Assembly: GCA_002105175.1 (NCBI GenBank)
Contig: MCGE01000006.1
Span: forward strand, 992,001 to 1,056,000
DNA: 64,000 nucleotides
Direction: 5' to 3'
From: Absidia repens
Lineage: Eukaryota > Mucoromycota > Mucoromycetes > Mucorales > Cunninghamellaceae
Positions 46,780 to 60,017 of this stretch are shown here, one piece after another. A model generated the notes under the pieces. It searched no databases and was not told the origin of the DNA. It saw only the letters and a list, made by a program, of their open reading frames with translations. A program made the position numbers and the translations under genes. Numbering within the stretch: the stretch's first letter is position 1; each line of letters starts with the position of its first letter.

Positions 46780-49700
46780 CTATTCAGGTCCCCGTTCAAC
46801 GAGAAGAGCCACCCCTTCCACCACTTTGACAGGAAAATCACGGGACTTCATTTTTTCCAAGATTGCCTTGGCATTGTCAACTTGATCATGATTCATGTAC
46901 ACCTTGACCATGGCTTCATATGTGCTAGGTTCTCGGACCACATCATTCTTGGACCATTGTTCATGTTGCATCCTGTCAAATACCTCAGCAGCCTTTTCCA
47001 CTTGACCAGCTTCGCCATAGCCCTTGATGAATAAATTTTCAATATAAGGAGATGAGGTGACCTTGGCGTCCAACAACATTGTCTTGTAGAGATCTTCCGC
47101 TTGAGGCATCTTGTTGTTTCCAATGTAGGTATCCATAAGTGCTTGATACACCAATTCGTTGGGCTTGATTCCGTTCTTGGACATTTCCTTGTACACCGCT
47201 TCGGCAGATGTTACATCACGATGGAGACACCCGTAAGATTTTATCAAGGTTGCATAGTGAGTGGCAGTTGGGTTGAGGTTATGGCGTTTCTTCATTTCCG
47301 TCAATAATCCATGGGCAGTTACCATATCAAAGGCAGGAATGTTGGCATATGCTTCAATCATCAATTTGTAGGTATGAGCAGAGGGCACCAGGTTGGCTTG
47401 CTTGAGTTTTTGGAAGTAGTCGAGTGCCTTGCTACGATCGTTGCGTTGCTGGACATAGAACTGGATCATCGAGTTGTACACACCAATACGAGGTTGGTAG
47501 CGAGGCATCTGGAGCATTTCTTCAAAGTAGTGCACAGCACGGGCTTCCCATGAGCAACGAATACAGGCCGAGATCACACTGGCATAGGTCACCGAGTTGG
47601 GTGCCACACCTAATTGGTTCATTTCAGTAAAGAGCTTCAATGCTTCGTCCATTTTGCGACATTTGGCCATCTTGGAGATAATCACATTGTAAAAATACAC
47701 CGTGGGACGCACCTTGTGTTTCTTTGCTTCTTCATAAATCACCATTGCATCCAGAGATTCGTCCGTGGTATCGTTCGCCGTACACGCCAACAAGCAACCA
47801 TAAGCATCCGCATCGGGGAAGTGGCCATCTACCCGGAGTCTGTCGTAATACTTCTTCGCATTGCCCAGATCCATTTGACGTGCGTGAGCAATCAGCATGT
47901 TGTTGTTGAGAATGTACATCGCATGATCGCGCTGCACGGGTTCCAGATGTTGAGAGAAAGGACCCACTGTCAAGTTGTAAATCGCACTTGTGGTTTGCAA
48001 GAGATTCGATTTGTTGGAGAGGGAGATCATATCGCGCACAGCTTCAGTTGTAGGTACCAGTCCTTGATCAATGATTTTTTCTTTCATCAGCGCCAACGCC
48101 TTGTTGAAGTCACCACGAAGAGCGATCGTCAATGCTTCTGCCGATCGTGCTTCACTCAAAGTGGGAGAGGGAGTGGAGGATTGGTCGACCGTTGATGCTG
48201 CTTCCTTGGTATTCATCGTTGTTGGTGCCACTGGTGCTGCTGCTGAGGCCGATTCTTGTTGCTGTTGTTCGAGTTGCTTGTTCACATCAGGGTAGTATTC
48301 TTCGTACGTTTTCTTCCAAAGAGCTTCATCTTCGAGGAGACCGTTCTTGTTCAAATGAGCACCAACACGGATAAAAACGCTTGGGTTGGATGCAATACCA
48401 GCCACATGCATGTCGTGCAAGAGGCCAAAGACGGCTTTGCTGAATTCACCGTCGGTGCAGGGACGTTTGAAGGCGGATTCATACAGGATATAGAAAGACC
48501 GTTCATTGCAAGTATCCATAAATTGATTCCACGTCAGGGGGTCGGCCTTGGTTTGGTTATACAGTTGCATCATCACCTGAGAGACTTCCTTGGTCGACCT
48601 GATCGAATAATGGTTCAACACTTGCAGGAGATCCAAAGCACCCTTCAAATTGTCGGATTGCTTGACAATGTCCAATGTCATCACTGCCAAAGGAGAGTTT
48701 GCTGTGAAGTAAGTCGACTTGCTATGAAGCGTGATCATTTCCTTTGCCGCCGCCATCGTTTTTCGAATATCACCAGTTTCCAAATAACTAGATAAGACCT
48801 TACAACACAGATTGACATGTAGACCCACACCTTGATTACTCATTGCCCGGACGATATCCAAAGAGCGATCGTACTGTTTGTTGTTCAAGCACACAGTGAC
48901 ATATTCGGCGAGATGACCATACTGACGTTCGAGAGGTAGCGATATGAGATGTTCATAGGCTTCATGGGCTTTGTCGAGATTGTTGGATCGACAATATGTA
49001 GACAAGAGTACACCATAAGTATTCGCATCGGGTTTAGGAAGCTGACTATTGCTTGATTCCAATTTGGCCATCAACCGAGAGATCAATTCCATATTGTTGT
49101 CCAGACCTGCACGGTAGAGAATCTTGTTGTAAGGAGAGATGGTCACAGGCACCTTATCTTTCACCATGGTTTCTTCCACAATGCGAAGCGCACCAGTGAG
49201 ATCACCAGCATTCACATACGCAAACACCAAAGCATTGTACACATAGCTAACATCGTGGGTGGGCAATTTACGATGAATCGACTTGTATTCCCGGAAGCAT
49301 TCGCGGACTGCCTTCAAATCACCGGCCGTACCAAACATAGACACCAGCATGGCGAAGGTTGTGCTATTGGGTCGAACATGAGCGTTTTCCAACTGTTCAT
49401 AGATAAAAAGCCCGTCTTGCGTGTTGCCAACATAGGAGAGACCACGTAGAAGGTTGTTGTAGATATCCACATCGAAGGCTTGCGTTTGGTTTTCTTGGAC
49501 AGCTTGTTCAAATACAGCTACAGCTCGTTGAAGATTTTTTTCAGATTCAAGGGCATTGAGAGAAGAGCCTATTTTAAAAGAAAGAGAGAAGGTGAGTATG
49601 AGACAGTCAATAAAGATTTATGATGTATTTATATTCGGTAAAGCTCTATACCTTCTTTGGCCAAAGTTTCTACAGAAGTAGGGTGAAGGTTCACAGCTGT

Positions 49701-50378
49701 TCCACCAGAAGAATACATATTGGAGTCCATATTGCGACGAATGACATTGGAGGCACGATTGACTTCAGCATCCCGGGCACAAAGTGAGCGAATCACAATA
49801 GCATACGTTTCAGAGGTGGGGCGGATACCATGCTTCACCATTTCATCATAGACACCCATCATATCCGTCAAAGGTTGGTTCTTCTTGTGTAAGGTTCCAT
49901 AAGATTCCATCACTGCTTGATACGTTTGCTTGTTCAGGGGAGTTTCCAAATTCTTGCCTAATGCCATAAATTCTTCCAACACAGCACCATGTTTTTTGAA
50001 CCGGGCCAATTCCAAAATACGAGCATTAGGTTCTTCCACCAGAAGTTCAGGTTGTTGTTTGTGAGCCACGGCGGAGGAATCAAAACGCAATTGTTGTCGA
50101 CGACCAAGAGATCGAGAAGCAGAAGTCCACTGTTGAGAAGAGGTTGAGGCTCTTGCAAGAGGAGCAAAAGGGTTGCCATTAAGATGTTGTTGGTCTTTGT
50201 TGTTGTTGTCAGAATTGTTCAAAGTTCTTGAAGTTGTATACAGTTTCCCCGAACGAGCAGGAAAAGTGGTAATAAAAGCTGAGGTTTTGTTGGCCGCATG
50301 GACAGTCGTCAATTGCTTGGAAAGAGCACTTTGGCGGGCCACGGTATTCAAGAACGTTGTTCCTTTGGCACCATACAT
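46780..50378 (-). CDS. Mitochondrial pentatricopeptide-repeat protein
   Basis: Two exons (50378-49652, 49568-46780) give 1171 residues. The N-terminus is Arg/Ser/Thr-rich without acids (MYGAKGTTFLNTVARQSALS), a mitochondrial presequence. PPR units with the helix pattern YN.LI...G...A..LF..M.. run through most of the protein, for example YNNLLRGLSYVGNTQDGLFI, YNALVFAYVNAGDLTGALRI, YNVIISKMAKCRKMDEALKL, YASVISACIRC, YKLMIEAYANI and YQALMDTYIGNNKMPQAEDL. A Gln/Ala/Thr-rich insert (EQQQQESASAAAPVAP) splits the array in two. PPR arrays bind single-stranded RNA, so a role in mitochondrial mRNA stability, splicing or translation (compare fungal Cya5/Ccm1 types) is likely. Target unknown. Confidence 0.9.
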
Positions 50379-51121
50379 GTTTTCGATTCAAATAAGTGGG
50401 TTGGAGTTGTTTGTCAAGAGTAGGAGCTTTTTTTTAATATATATAAACAAAAGATCAAAGAATAAAGAATAAACAAAAATGAGTAAACTAGATTCTTAAT
50501 CTTTTTTTGAAGGGGAGGGTGTAAAAAAAAAAAAGCGGAAGTGGAAGAAGAGAGTAATTAAAAGGGAACAAGAGAAAAAAAAAAAATAAGAAAAAAAAAA
50601 TGCTTTTTTTTTCCTTGCCCTTCCGACATGAGACGATGATTTTGACTCAACACGGCGAAGGAAAAAGTGAAGTGACTTTTTTGGAACAACCTAGAAAGTC
50701 AGACGGAGGACAAATTTTACCCGGCCCTCTTTTTTTCAGGGACCGAATATAAAAGTGGATAAAATATTTTTCTTGAATCAAATAGAGCAAAGGATATTAA
50801 TGAATCAGTTTCGAAAATAATATAAAAAAACAGTTAGAATAGATATGAGATCTCATATAAGAAACAAGTGAAGAAAAAGAAGAAAAGACAAGAAAAGACG
50901 AATAAAATTGAATGTAAAACTTTTATTTCAATATATGTATATAAAAAAAAGGGAGAGATATAACTGAGAATATGTGAGAGGGTGAGAGTGAGTATATATG
51001 AGGGAACAATACAATAAATCAGAATAATCTAAAATAAATTGAACTATCCTAAAAACATGAATCAGTCAACACCCACCCACCCAGTCAGCCATATTATTTT
51101 CCACCTTGTGATCGTCCCTTC
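50379..51121. other. Spacer: PPR promoter and Rpn8 3' flank
   Basis: 743 bases, purine-rich with A runs. TTTATT at 50922-50927 supplies AATAAA for Rpn8. A GAGACGATGATTTTGACTCA stretch lies near 50631. No gene. Confidence 0.5.
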
Positions 51122-52357
51122 CTATTTGGATGATGATTTGTCCTTGTCTGCAGCTGAGGGTGACGATGTAGTTGGAGAAGAGACAGCGGTTTCCTTGACT
51201 TCGTTTTCAGGCGCAGGTGTAGAAGATGTGGCCAAAGAAGCTTCACCTTTGAGGTTTTCAATCTTGTTGTCAATCAAGTTGTGCAAAGCAATGACGGATC
51301 GAATGAGACTTGACAGGTACATCAATAAGAGTTGGTCGTTCGTCTTGGTGCTGAAGGCCTGGACCATAAAGTGTGATTCCAAGTTAGGTAACAAGTTGAA
51401 GATGTCTTGCAAGTTGTAGATGATTTGATGGTTCACCGGCAATTGATTCGATACCACTTTTTCCAAGTAATCCCGAATTTCTTCCAAACGCCCTTGAAGC
51501 CCTGACAATGAGCTCAATTGGCCACTGATACGTGTCGATAATGTGCCTACCGCATTGTCCTTGATGTCCCGCAATAAATGTTCCACGCCAATTTCTTCTG
51601 CTTCTTCTGCGACAATTTCTGAAGGCACATGCATAAATGTCTTTGTCGTTGCAGTACCATCCTGTTTAAAAGCAAATATCATAGAGTTAGTTAATAAATC
51701 AAAAATCCACATACCCTTTCCTCTCTCATTTTGCATTGGCCGTGCATAGACAACTTACATCTTTGATTTCTTCAATGGAGAAGTAAGCATCAGTAGGAAT
51801 TTCACTATCCTTTGGCTTGACATCAACAATTACTAGTACTGGGTTGGGAGTGTACCGTTTGAAAAGTTCATTGATTTCCAAATCGCTAGAGCGCAACTTG
51901 GGGCCACTGTGATACCAGCCAATCATTTTTTCCTTGGCTAATTGAAATGAATAAAGATGAGTATAGATTCATTTCTATGTGTATACTTTATATTCTTGAC
52001 TCACCATTGACCTTTTTAAACATATCATTCATTGCTTCAACGTAGTTGTGGTCCAAAAACCAGACGGATGGATCTTTTTCATCTTCTTCAAAAGGCACTA
52101 TAAAAAGTAGATTCAGTTGATTAGTATTTATGCCGGTAATATATATAAAGTCATTTAAGCCATATTGTTATTCTTCTCTCACCAGCAAAACTGTTTGCAA
52201 CATTGACCGTCTTCCCTTTTTGTTGACCAAGAAGGACACCCACGACACGCTTTTTGGTATCCTTGGCGACCCGGTTATAATGATCAGTAGCAGACAGTAG
52301 CACTAAAGGATGAATTTGTACTGTGGTTGCTGTGGATACGATTGTTGGTGCAGGCAT
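51122..52357 (-). CDS. rpn8: 26S proteasome regulatory subunit Rpn8 (PSMD7)
   Basis: Four exons (52357-52183, 52097-52005, 51937-51759, 51661-51122) give 328 residues. The MPN domain covers the first ~180: [89 protein letters not shown]. It lacks the full JAMM metal motif, as expected for Rpn8, which pairs with the active deubiquitinase Rpn11 in the lid. The helical C-terminal part ([54 protein letters not shown]) makes the lid bundle. The Ser/Ala-rich end ([18 protein letters not shown]) takes the place of the metazoan Lys-rich tail. Divergent from Mdm12. Confidence 0.96.
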
Positions 52358-53355
52358 GTGAGTAGAGTATATGTGTGTATGTTAATAAAAAAAATTAAAC
52401 CAATAGAGAAGGTGACGAAGAGAAAGAGAAAAAAAAATCGTTAGCCGCGCGTCCTGTTTTACCGTCTGAATATAGCGGGGGTTCAATATTTTCCGAGCTG
52501 CTGTCCGGTGTCAATATTCTGCCTTTCCTTCTTAGCGAAGATTTTGTACCTTTTTTATCACTCTTATTATTATATTATTTATTTAGACAGAGGTAGTAGT
52601 TGTCATCAGTATGATTAAATATAAACCATTCGATTATTATTTTATATATTATTTTTTTATAGTCTAAAGGCGTATTTTGATGACGACATGTCCAGCAGCG
52701 ACTAAACAGGAAATGTCCTGACGAGCATGTCTCCCCTACCATAAAAGTCCAACAAAGAACCAGGTAAATAAAAAAAAGAATTAAAAAAATAGAGACAACT
52801 CTATTATTATCTATTTCTGTAGGCTTCGAAGTGTACGTTTACGTTTCCCCACCTCTCCCATTATCTATATTATGTTACCTACTTTGATGCTTATTATACT
52901 TGATACCCTTCATCTACGTTTATTTTTTGTTGTTGGTTTTTTTGGATGAGATACATATCATCAAAAATGATGATTGCTGCTTGACCCGTTGTGTTCTTTA
53001 CACTCTCGTCAGGCACCAATATCATTAGGCTCAAAATAAACTACTTTTTGCTTTTACTGTATTTTTAGTGATCTTTTGACGCCAATATTGTAATTAGTGT
53101 AGTTTTATTTGCATCACTGCTCAAGCGACTCTTGTCTGTTAGTTAGACATCCATCAGATGATCAGCGCATTATGACTGTCGGGGGTTAAATGCCCTTTGA
53201 CCACCCACATTTTCCGAAATAAAATAATTTTGCCTCCTCTTTTTTTTACTCTTTTTCTCTCTCTCTCTCTTTTTTTTTTTTTTTTATCGTTTCAAATTCG
53301 TATTATTATTATCCTCTAAGGAGGTCGTCTTACATCATTACGCGCTCACTTTATC
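52358..53355. promoter_or_regulatory. Divergent intergenic region, Rpn8 (-) and Mdm12 (+)
   Basis: 998 bases with two start codons facing away. A TC repeat and T-run (about 53253-53285) lie just upstream of the Mdm12 ATG, and a GC-rich patch (GTTAGCCGCGCGTCCTG) near 52440 lies upstream of Rpn8. I do not see a yeast-type Rpn4 (PACE) site. Confidence 0.5.
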
Positions 53356-54995
53356 ATGTCCTTTCAATTCAACTGGCCGGATTTTGATCCGATCTTCCAC
53401 GCCGAAGCCAAGCAACAACTCGAAACTGCTTTGAACAAGGAAAAAAAGTCCAAACACATTGCCGATCATATCTTTGTCAAGGAATTGAACATGGGCTCCA
53501 AGGCAAGAACGAAAAAAATAATATAGTATGCAGTATTTTATTATCCCCCGATATGTATCATAACTAACCTTTTTTTTTTTATTTGTCGTCAATAAATAGC
53601 CACCTGAACTGGAAATATTGGAAATATGTGAATTGTCAACTGATTATTTTCGTGGCATATTCAAACTGACCTATTGTGGCGATGCTTTTATTGAACTGAA
53701 GACAAAAATTCAGGTGAATTCAAAAAAGACTAGAAAACCTCGCACTTAGCATATTTATGATACTGAACTATGTGTTGTTGTTGTTTTATATTGTATAGGC
53801 TAACCCTTTGCATAGTCCATCATCACCGCATCATGAAAGACCCTATTATCAACCTCTCCTCCCAAGTTACAGTCGACCGAGCATGGTGACAGCTGCTCAA
53901 TCTCTTGTAATCCCGATGCTACTTCGCATTAGTGATGTTCGCCTCAACGGTATCATTGTCCTATCAGTCTCAGCTACGAAGGGAATCACCTTGGTCTTTA
54001 AGAACGATGCCTTGGAAAGTCTACTGGTCAGCTCTACTTTTGACATCGTCCCCAGCATCAAATCATTCTTACAACAACAAATTGAATCACAACTACGTAC
54101 ATTCCTTCAAGACACTTTCCCTCTGGTCGTCCACGAATACAGCCTTCGCCACATTAATGATCAACACCAGCAACAACAACAAACGCGTGCACGACTATCC
54201 TCAATACAGCAACAACAGCAACAAAATCGAAAACACAATGTCACCGCTTCTTGTGGCTCTTCAGTCAATAGCGATACCACTACTACTATACCCGAACTTA
54301 CATCGTCATTTTCCGATCGTTATTCTGACACTTCTTCTGAATGCATATCTTATGATGATGGCGACAACAACTTTTTTGCTGATACACCACCACCAGTAAA
54401 CGAGTTCTCTCAGTTGAAATCGGAAGACAAAATCTACCTGTCACCAATAATGACAACATCACAGAACCCCACATCTTTGAATAGGAAAAATGTCAGTCCA
54501 CCTTCTATTGCTACCACCAATATATCTGATTACGACACCCATACACTATCCGCCGACCATCACCAACATCGCTACGACTCATCTTTTACATCATTGCCGC
54601 CATCAAATACAGGATCATTTATTCAAAGGCGTCATTCGTGTGTTTATCAGCAAGAAAACTTTGACGACGATGATGATAGCAACGTCACAAATACCAGCGA
54701 TCAGCGAATTCACTATCTTGACGACAAGACACCAGTAACACCCACCCTTTTTATAAATCAGCCTATTCTCATCACAACAACAGACGATAGGGGATCTCAT
54801 GGATTGATACAACAGATGGCAGATATATCAGTCTCTTCTCATACACTCGCTATCGACACTGACAACCGCAACAACATCAGTCGTAATACTTTTTTAATAC
54901 ACAAAACCACCATGATGGCAGATAACACCATTGGCAATAGACACCACCAGCGAAAGAAAATTCCAAAGAGACGAATCATCAAATGGAACGCATGA
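53356..54995 (+). CDS. mdm12: Mdm12, SMP-domain subunit of the ERMES complex
   Basis: Three exons (53356-53502, 53600-53713, 53799-54995) give 485 residues. The SMP domain reads [108 protein letters not shown] and [20 protein letters not shown]. This matches Mdm12, which bridges ER-anchored Mmm1 and outer-membrane Mdm34 and passes phospholipids between ER and mitochondria. After the domain (about residue 200) comes a long Gln/Ser/Thr-rich tail with a basic end ([12 protein letters not shown]), longer than in yeast. Intron 1 uses a GC donor (AAG|GCAAGA); no GT donor keeps the frame. Confidence 0.94.
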
Positions 54996-55696
54996 TCTTT
55001 TGTTTTATTTATTTTATCTATTGACCTCATTCCCCAACAACAACAAAATTAGTTAGTCATTTACTCCTTTTTTAATATACCGCGTACACTTCCCCACCCC
55101 TTTATTGTAGTATAGTTTTCATCATTTATTTATCTATTTTCTTAGTTTCACTATATTGTACTCATTATTACTCAATAAAAAAAAAACGCTCTGGCGTTCC
55201 TATAGAATACTATTTATGATATGCACATGAACGTGGGATTGGGTGATCAAAGGTGGAGACAGGATATAGGTATGGGACAAATAAAGAGAATTTTATGAAA
55301 TTGGTCATGGTGAAATATTTTAAAGGGAGGTACCAGATACAGCTTCGCAGAAAATGATGTTTACTAGCGTGCAATAATTCGTATGGGCTAGCTCTCAAAA
55401 AGAAGAGCAAAAAGGGGTGATGTCTTGGCGTTAGAATGAACACATACACTGTATTTATTTTACTAACTTGCAAAAAAACTCGTACTAGACTAGCTATCGA
55501 TCGCCAAAAAAAAAAAAAAGGAGACATGATGGCACTAGAGTAAACACACATTACACAACACTACACACGCATTTGATTTTCATGATTTGTATATACAATG
55601 GTTTTATTTGTTTTTTAAAAAATGATAATACGAATAAAGACAAACAGCAATAATAACGATAAAAAAAGAATAAAATACTAACCTACATACTAACAA
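54996..55696. other. mdm12: Convergent spacer, Mdm12 and P450-CPR
   Basis: 701 bases where two transcripts end facing each other: AATAAA at 55174 on plus, TTTATT at 55613-55618 (AATAAA on minus) for the P450 gene. No other element. Confidence 0.55.
55174..55198 (+). terminator. mdm12: AATAAA plus AACGC/GCGTT hairpin after Mdm12
   Basis: AATAAA at 55174-55179, an A-run, then a perfect 5-bp stem AACGC (55185-55189) and GCGTT (55194-55198) with loop TCTG. Confidence 0.55.
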
Positions 55697-58600
55697 CTAA
55701 CCCCAGACATCTTCGTTGTAACGAGCTTCGTCGATCCATTTTTGCAGCACTTCTTCGGCTTCTTCGTCATTGGATGCTTCACCAAAGCTCTTGACCATCG
55801 ACAGGAAGACACGTCGGACATCACGGCTCATGCTTCCACTACCACAGATATACACAGAAGCAGGTAAAGTGCTGTTATCGGTGGGGTGCATGAGATCCCA
55901 GACTTCGCTAGCGTTCGCAAGAATTTGATGTTGGACATACTTGGTTGCACAGGGAGGTTGTTGTCTCGAGAAGGCGACATGGAGATTGTCGAGCACATTT
56001 TGTTTGACATACTCGGCCAGTTCTTCATTGTAAATATAATCTTGATCGGCACGGCGACAGCCAAAGAAGAGAGAGGTGGAGCCAACTTGGAGACCTTGAC
56101 TGCGTTGAGCGGCACGTTCTTGAAGGAAACCCCGGAAAGGAGAAAATCCGGTACCGGCAGCAATCATAATAATGGGTACGGCAGGGTTGTGGGGAAGATC
56201 AAAGGTACTTTTGGCAGACTTGAAAATAGCATGGATCTTGGTCAGTTGACTTTCATCATCCACCAGACTTCGGGAGAGGAAGGAGGAAGCAAGACCATGG
56301 TAGTGGCGTCCTTCAACGACATCATCCACTACACCCACCGTAAGCGCAGCCGTCTTGGCAGAGATGAGTGGCGAGCTGGCAATCGAGTAGCGGCGAGGTT
56401 GCATCACACCAGCAGCGGCGACGAATTGGGCGAAGTCGAGCGAGTTTACTTGAGGGAAGCCTTTTTGAAGATCCAATAAGGTGCGGTAGCGTTTGATGAA
56501 ATCAGGGTACTTGTCTACGTTGTCTTCATCAGGCATGATCAGCTTTTCAAAGGCTTCGGCAGTTTCAGGGGCTTGTTGGCGGAGTTGCGTGGAAAAACAT
56601 GAGAGCATGGACCGGGAAGGTGGAGAAGATAAATCAGCGTAATAGGTCAGTGCATTGCGAATGGTACATGGCCCCTTGATGGCGGCTCCGAGAGATCGAG
56701 ATGACAATCCAGTTTGACATTCAGGGTCGATTTCAAACACCGAATCGAGAATCCATCCAAAGTTCAAGGCAATAGCATCCACCAACGCAGGATCATTTTC
56801 GGGAGTCACTTCAAGATGGTCACCGGCAGTGTAAAAGTGGCCTTCGATTTGACTGATGGGAATAAGACCAGATACATCCAACTCAATATGGCGCGTACTA
56901 CGACCAGAGCCAGATTGTTGAAGTTCACGATTGGTTTTGATTACAGCGTTCTTTTCTCCGTTCATGTTCTTGATACCAGCTTCATACTTGTTGGCGTCCT
57001 TGCTGGGGCTGATAAATTGAATCTTGATGTTGGCGCTTGTCTTTTTACCGGCAGCAGCTGATGGTACCACGGACTTGTCTTCAGAGGCAGCAATACCGTA
57101 GAACTCCAATGCATAAGACCAAAAGTGAGCACACCTGAGAGAGAGAAAAATTAATACTTCTTTCAAAAAAATAAAAAAAAACCCTCTGCTATATTTCTGT
57201 CCTTTACCATTCATTGAATTCTGCATCCATATCCTTATCAGCATTTCCTTCACCACGAGCGAAGAAGGGTTCAGCACCAAATTCTTCCAAGGAATCATCC
57301 ACCTTGCGAGGGAATTTCTGGTAAGTGCGCCAATTCTTGTTGCCAACACCGAAGACGGCATAGTAAAGACCCTTGAAAATATCTTGGTGGCCAGGTTCAG
57401 TCAACTTGGTATCAATAAACTTGTCAAAGGCTTCAGCAGTATCAGGAGGTTGTCCATTGTAAGTCGCCGTGCACACTACTACCAATTCACGTTGTCGACC
57501 AGATGTAGCGCCTTCATATTTGCCGGATTTCAAACTTTCCCATTTATCCATTTCAGCCATAGTCACATCCTTGAAACCAAATTCCTTAGCTTGTTGCAAA
57601 AGCTGGTTCGCGTAATCTTGAGCAGTACCGGTCTGAGTACCGAAGAGGAAGGTGATAGGAGGTAAGGCGACATCCTTGGCAGCATCTGCATGAGCTAAAC
57701 GAGGCATGGCACGGGGAACAGAATCGGGTTGTGCTGTAGCGCTGGCTTTGCTGAGGTCGTTGTCGGCGCTGGGTTCAGGTAAGTCGGTACGAGGCTGAAT
57801 CGTCATCAACAAATGGTTGGGCTTGGTAGTGGCAGTGTGAGGATCAAAAGTGATATCAGGGCCATCTATTATAATTGAAACATATCAATATTGTTGATGT
57901 GTCTTTGAATATACAAAAAAAAAAAAAAAAAAAAAAACTTACCGTAGCAGAATTTATATTTATGCAAGAACATGGCCAATACAGTCTTGGCTTCTTGAAG
58001 AGCAAAGGCCATCCCGATACACGCACGTGGGCCCGTTGAGAAAGGTAACCTAGAATAAGAGTGAGAACCTGCATGAGTTTGGAGTTTGATTAAAATTTAT
58101 GTAACAAAATAAAATACTTACCAGGCAAAACGAGATCGCTTTTGTTCTTCTTCAGGAGAGAAGCGATCAGGATCGAATCGTGAAGGGTTAGGATATACTT
58201 TTTCATTGTGATGCATAGCTATATAAGTAGTAAGACAGGAGATGATAGTAAATATACACTGTTTTTTATGAATATATGTATCTCTTTCTTACCATAAACT
58301 TGAACAGACACACCAGTGTCGGCTGGGACCTTGTAACCATGAGGCACAATGCATTCCTTTTTGCAATACTTGGACAGGGCACGTACGGGAGGATATTTCC
58401 GGAGGGTTTCTTTGATCACTTGGTTAATGTACTTGAGATTACTGATTTGTTCCGAGCTGGGTAAAGTGTCGTAAGTAATTCCAGTATTAGCGATTTCTTG
58501 AAGAACCTTGGCTTCAACATCAGGGTTTCGAGAGATTTCATATAGTACCCAAGCTAAGGTGTTTGCAGTTGTATCATGACCTATATAAATTGCAAAGTGA

Positions 58601-60017
58601 GTGTTTAAATCCTAATAAAATATTTTTTTGTGAAACCACCCTTTCTTACCTGCAATCAAAAAGGTCACAACTTGATCACGAATGTTTTCGTCAGTAAGGC
58701 CATCGTTGCTTTCATCACGAGCGTTTAACATGAAACCAAGCATATCCTTGTTCTTGTCATTGGCATCGGGACCATTCTTGCGTTCAGTGATCACTTCGCC
58801 TACAGTGTCGTGCATGATTTGAACGGATTCATCAAACTTGCGGTTGGCAGCAGATGGGATGTGTTTCATAAATTGTGCCTGGGTTCGACGAGTTACCACC
58901 ATCTTCAACAAGTAGCCCTATAAAGAATCATTATTATAACCATTGTTTTTTTTTAGTTCCAAGTCCACTATTTGCTTTGTGCTGAGTACTTACCATCGAT
59001 TCGATGAGGGGATGAGCAGGAGCATCTTTGTCGTCCAATAGTCCAAATTCATAACCAAAACCAATTCTACCAATAGTTTCAAAGGTCACCTTTGTCGTCC
59101 AGTCAAGAATGTCCACCTGTTCAGAAGGTTTCATTTGATCCAGAATCTTGATGGTTCTTTGTGTAATGATACCCATTTCATGTTGATAAGCCTGGTTCAA
59201 AAGTCAAAAATCACATGTATAAGACCTCCATACTAAGACTAGATTTGAATTGTTTTCTGGACTTACCTTGATAGCGCGAGGTGAGAAAGCAGGAATCAAT
59301 AGCTTATGAGCCAGCTTCCATTCGTTGTTATCAGTATCGCTTGTAAACAGACCATTACCAGCAAAGGCTTTCACTTCTGACAAGGGTGTCGGAGCAATCT
59401 ACAAAAAATAAAAACGGAAAGAGTCAATACAACATTGAGCACAATCCGTGCTTGCACCTTACCTTTTTAGTGAAATATTCGCCTTCTTTCACAAAAAGTT
59501 CAGCAATATCAGGATCATTAGTGCCAATGTTTCGCTGTCCAAGTGTAGTAGTGTCAACAAGGGGGCCGTAAGTATCGAAGAGCTTCATCCATCCTTCAGT
59601 GCTGAGTTTTGTTGCAAAAGAAAAAGAAAAGAAATGAAAAAAAAGAGTCTGTTAAGCAACTGTGTCGGTGTTTAAAACATTTACAAGTTTCACTTACAAA
59701 TTGCCACCAAAATCGTATAGATTGCCTACAAAAGGCAGTTTCTTTGGACCAGGGATAATATCTTGAATATGGTTGGGAAGATCCACATACACAACCTGTT
59801 GGTTACGAAGATCATCAATACCATCAAGATGACGACCAGATCCATCAAGTAAAACGAGTTCTTGGCTGTTGCCACCGATGGCCAATTTTTCAGCAGCAAG
59901 ACCGCGAACGGTGTCCAAGTTAGCGCCATTACCAAATCGAATAATTTGACCATCTTTTTCAATATCCTTTGTTCCTTTCAAGGTAACAATCAAGGATGTT
60001 GTATTCATATCCGTCAT
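55697..60017 (-). CDS. Self-sufficient P450-reductase fusion (CYP505-like) with N-terminal ubiquitin-like domain
   Basis: Ten exons: 60017-59698, 59601-59463, 59398-59267, 59191-58994, 58917-58650, 58580-58293, 58218-58122, 58049-57943, 57865-57208, 57134-55697. They give about 1214 residues. Residues ~8-82 form an extra domain ([20 protein letters not shown]... [20 protein letters not shown]). The P450 follows: [12 protein letters not shown]-helix [15 protein letters not shown] and heme loop [11 protein letters not shown]. Then flavodoxin/FMN ([30 protein letters not shown]), FAD ([10 protein letters not shown]) and NADPH ([13 protein letters not shown]; ending EDVWG). This is the P450BM3/P450foxy plan; such enzymes hydroxylate fatty acids near the omega end without a separate reductase. 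There is no membrane anchor, so it is probably cytosolic. All catalytic motifs are intact. Substrate is inferred from family. Confidence 0.92.

Noticed and set aside
47101..48795. Plus-strand open frames up to 193 codons
   Set aside because: Antisense to the PPR gene, whose repeats are clear; no family resemblance.
53338..53592. 84-codon minus-strand frame
   Set aside because: Overlaps Mdm12 exon 1 and intron 1 on the opposite strand; Mdm12 homology is decisive.
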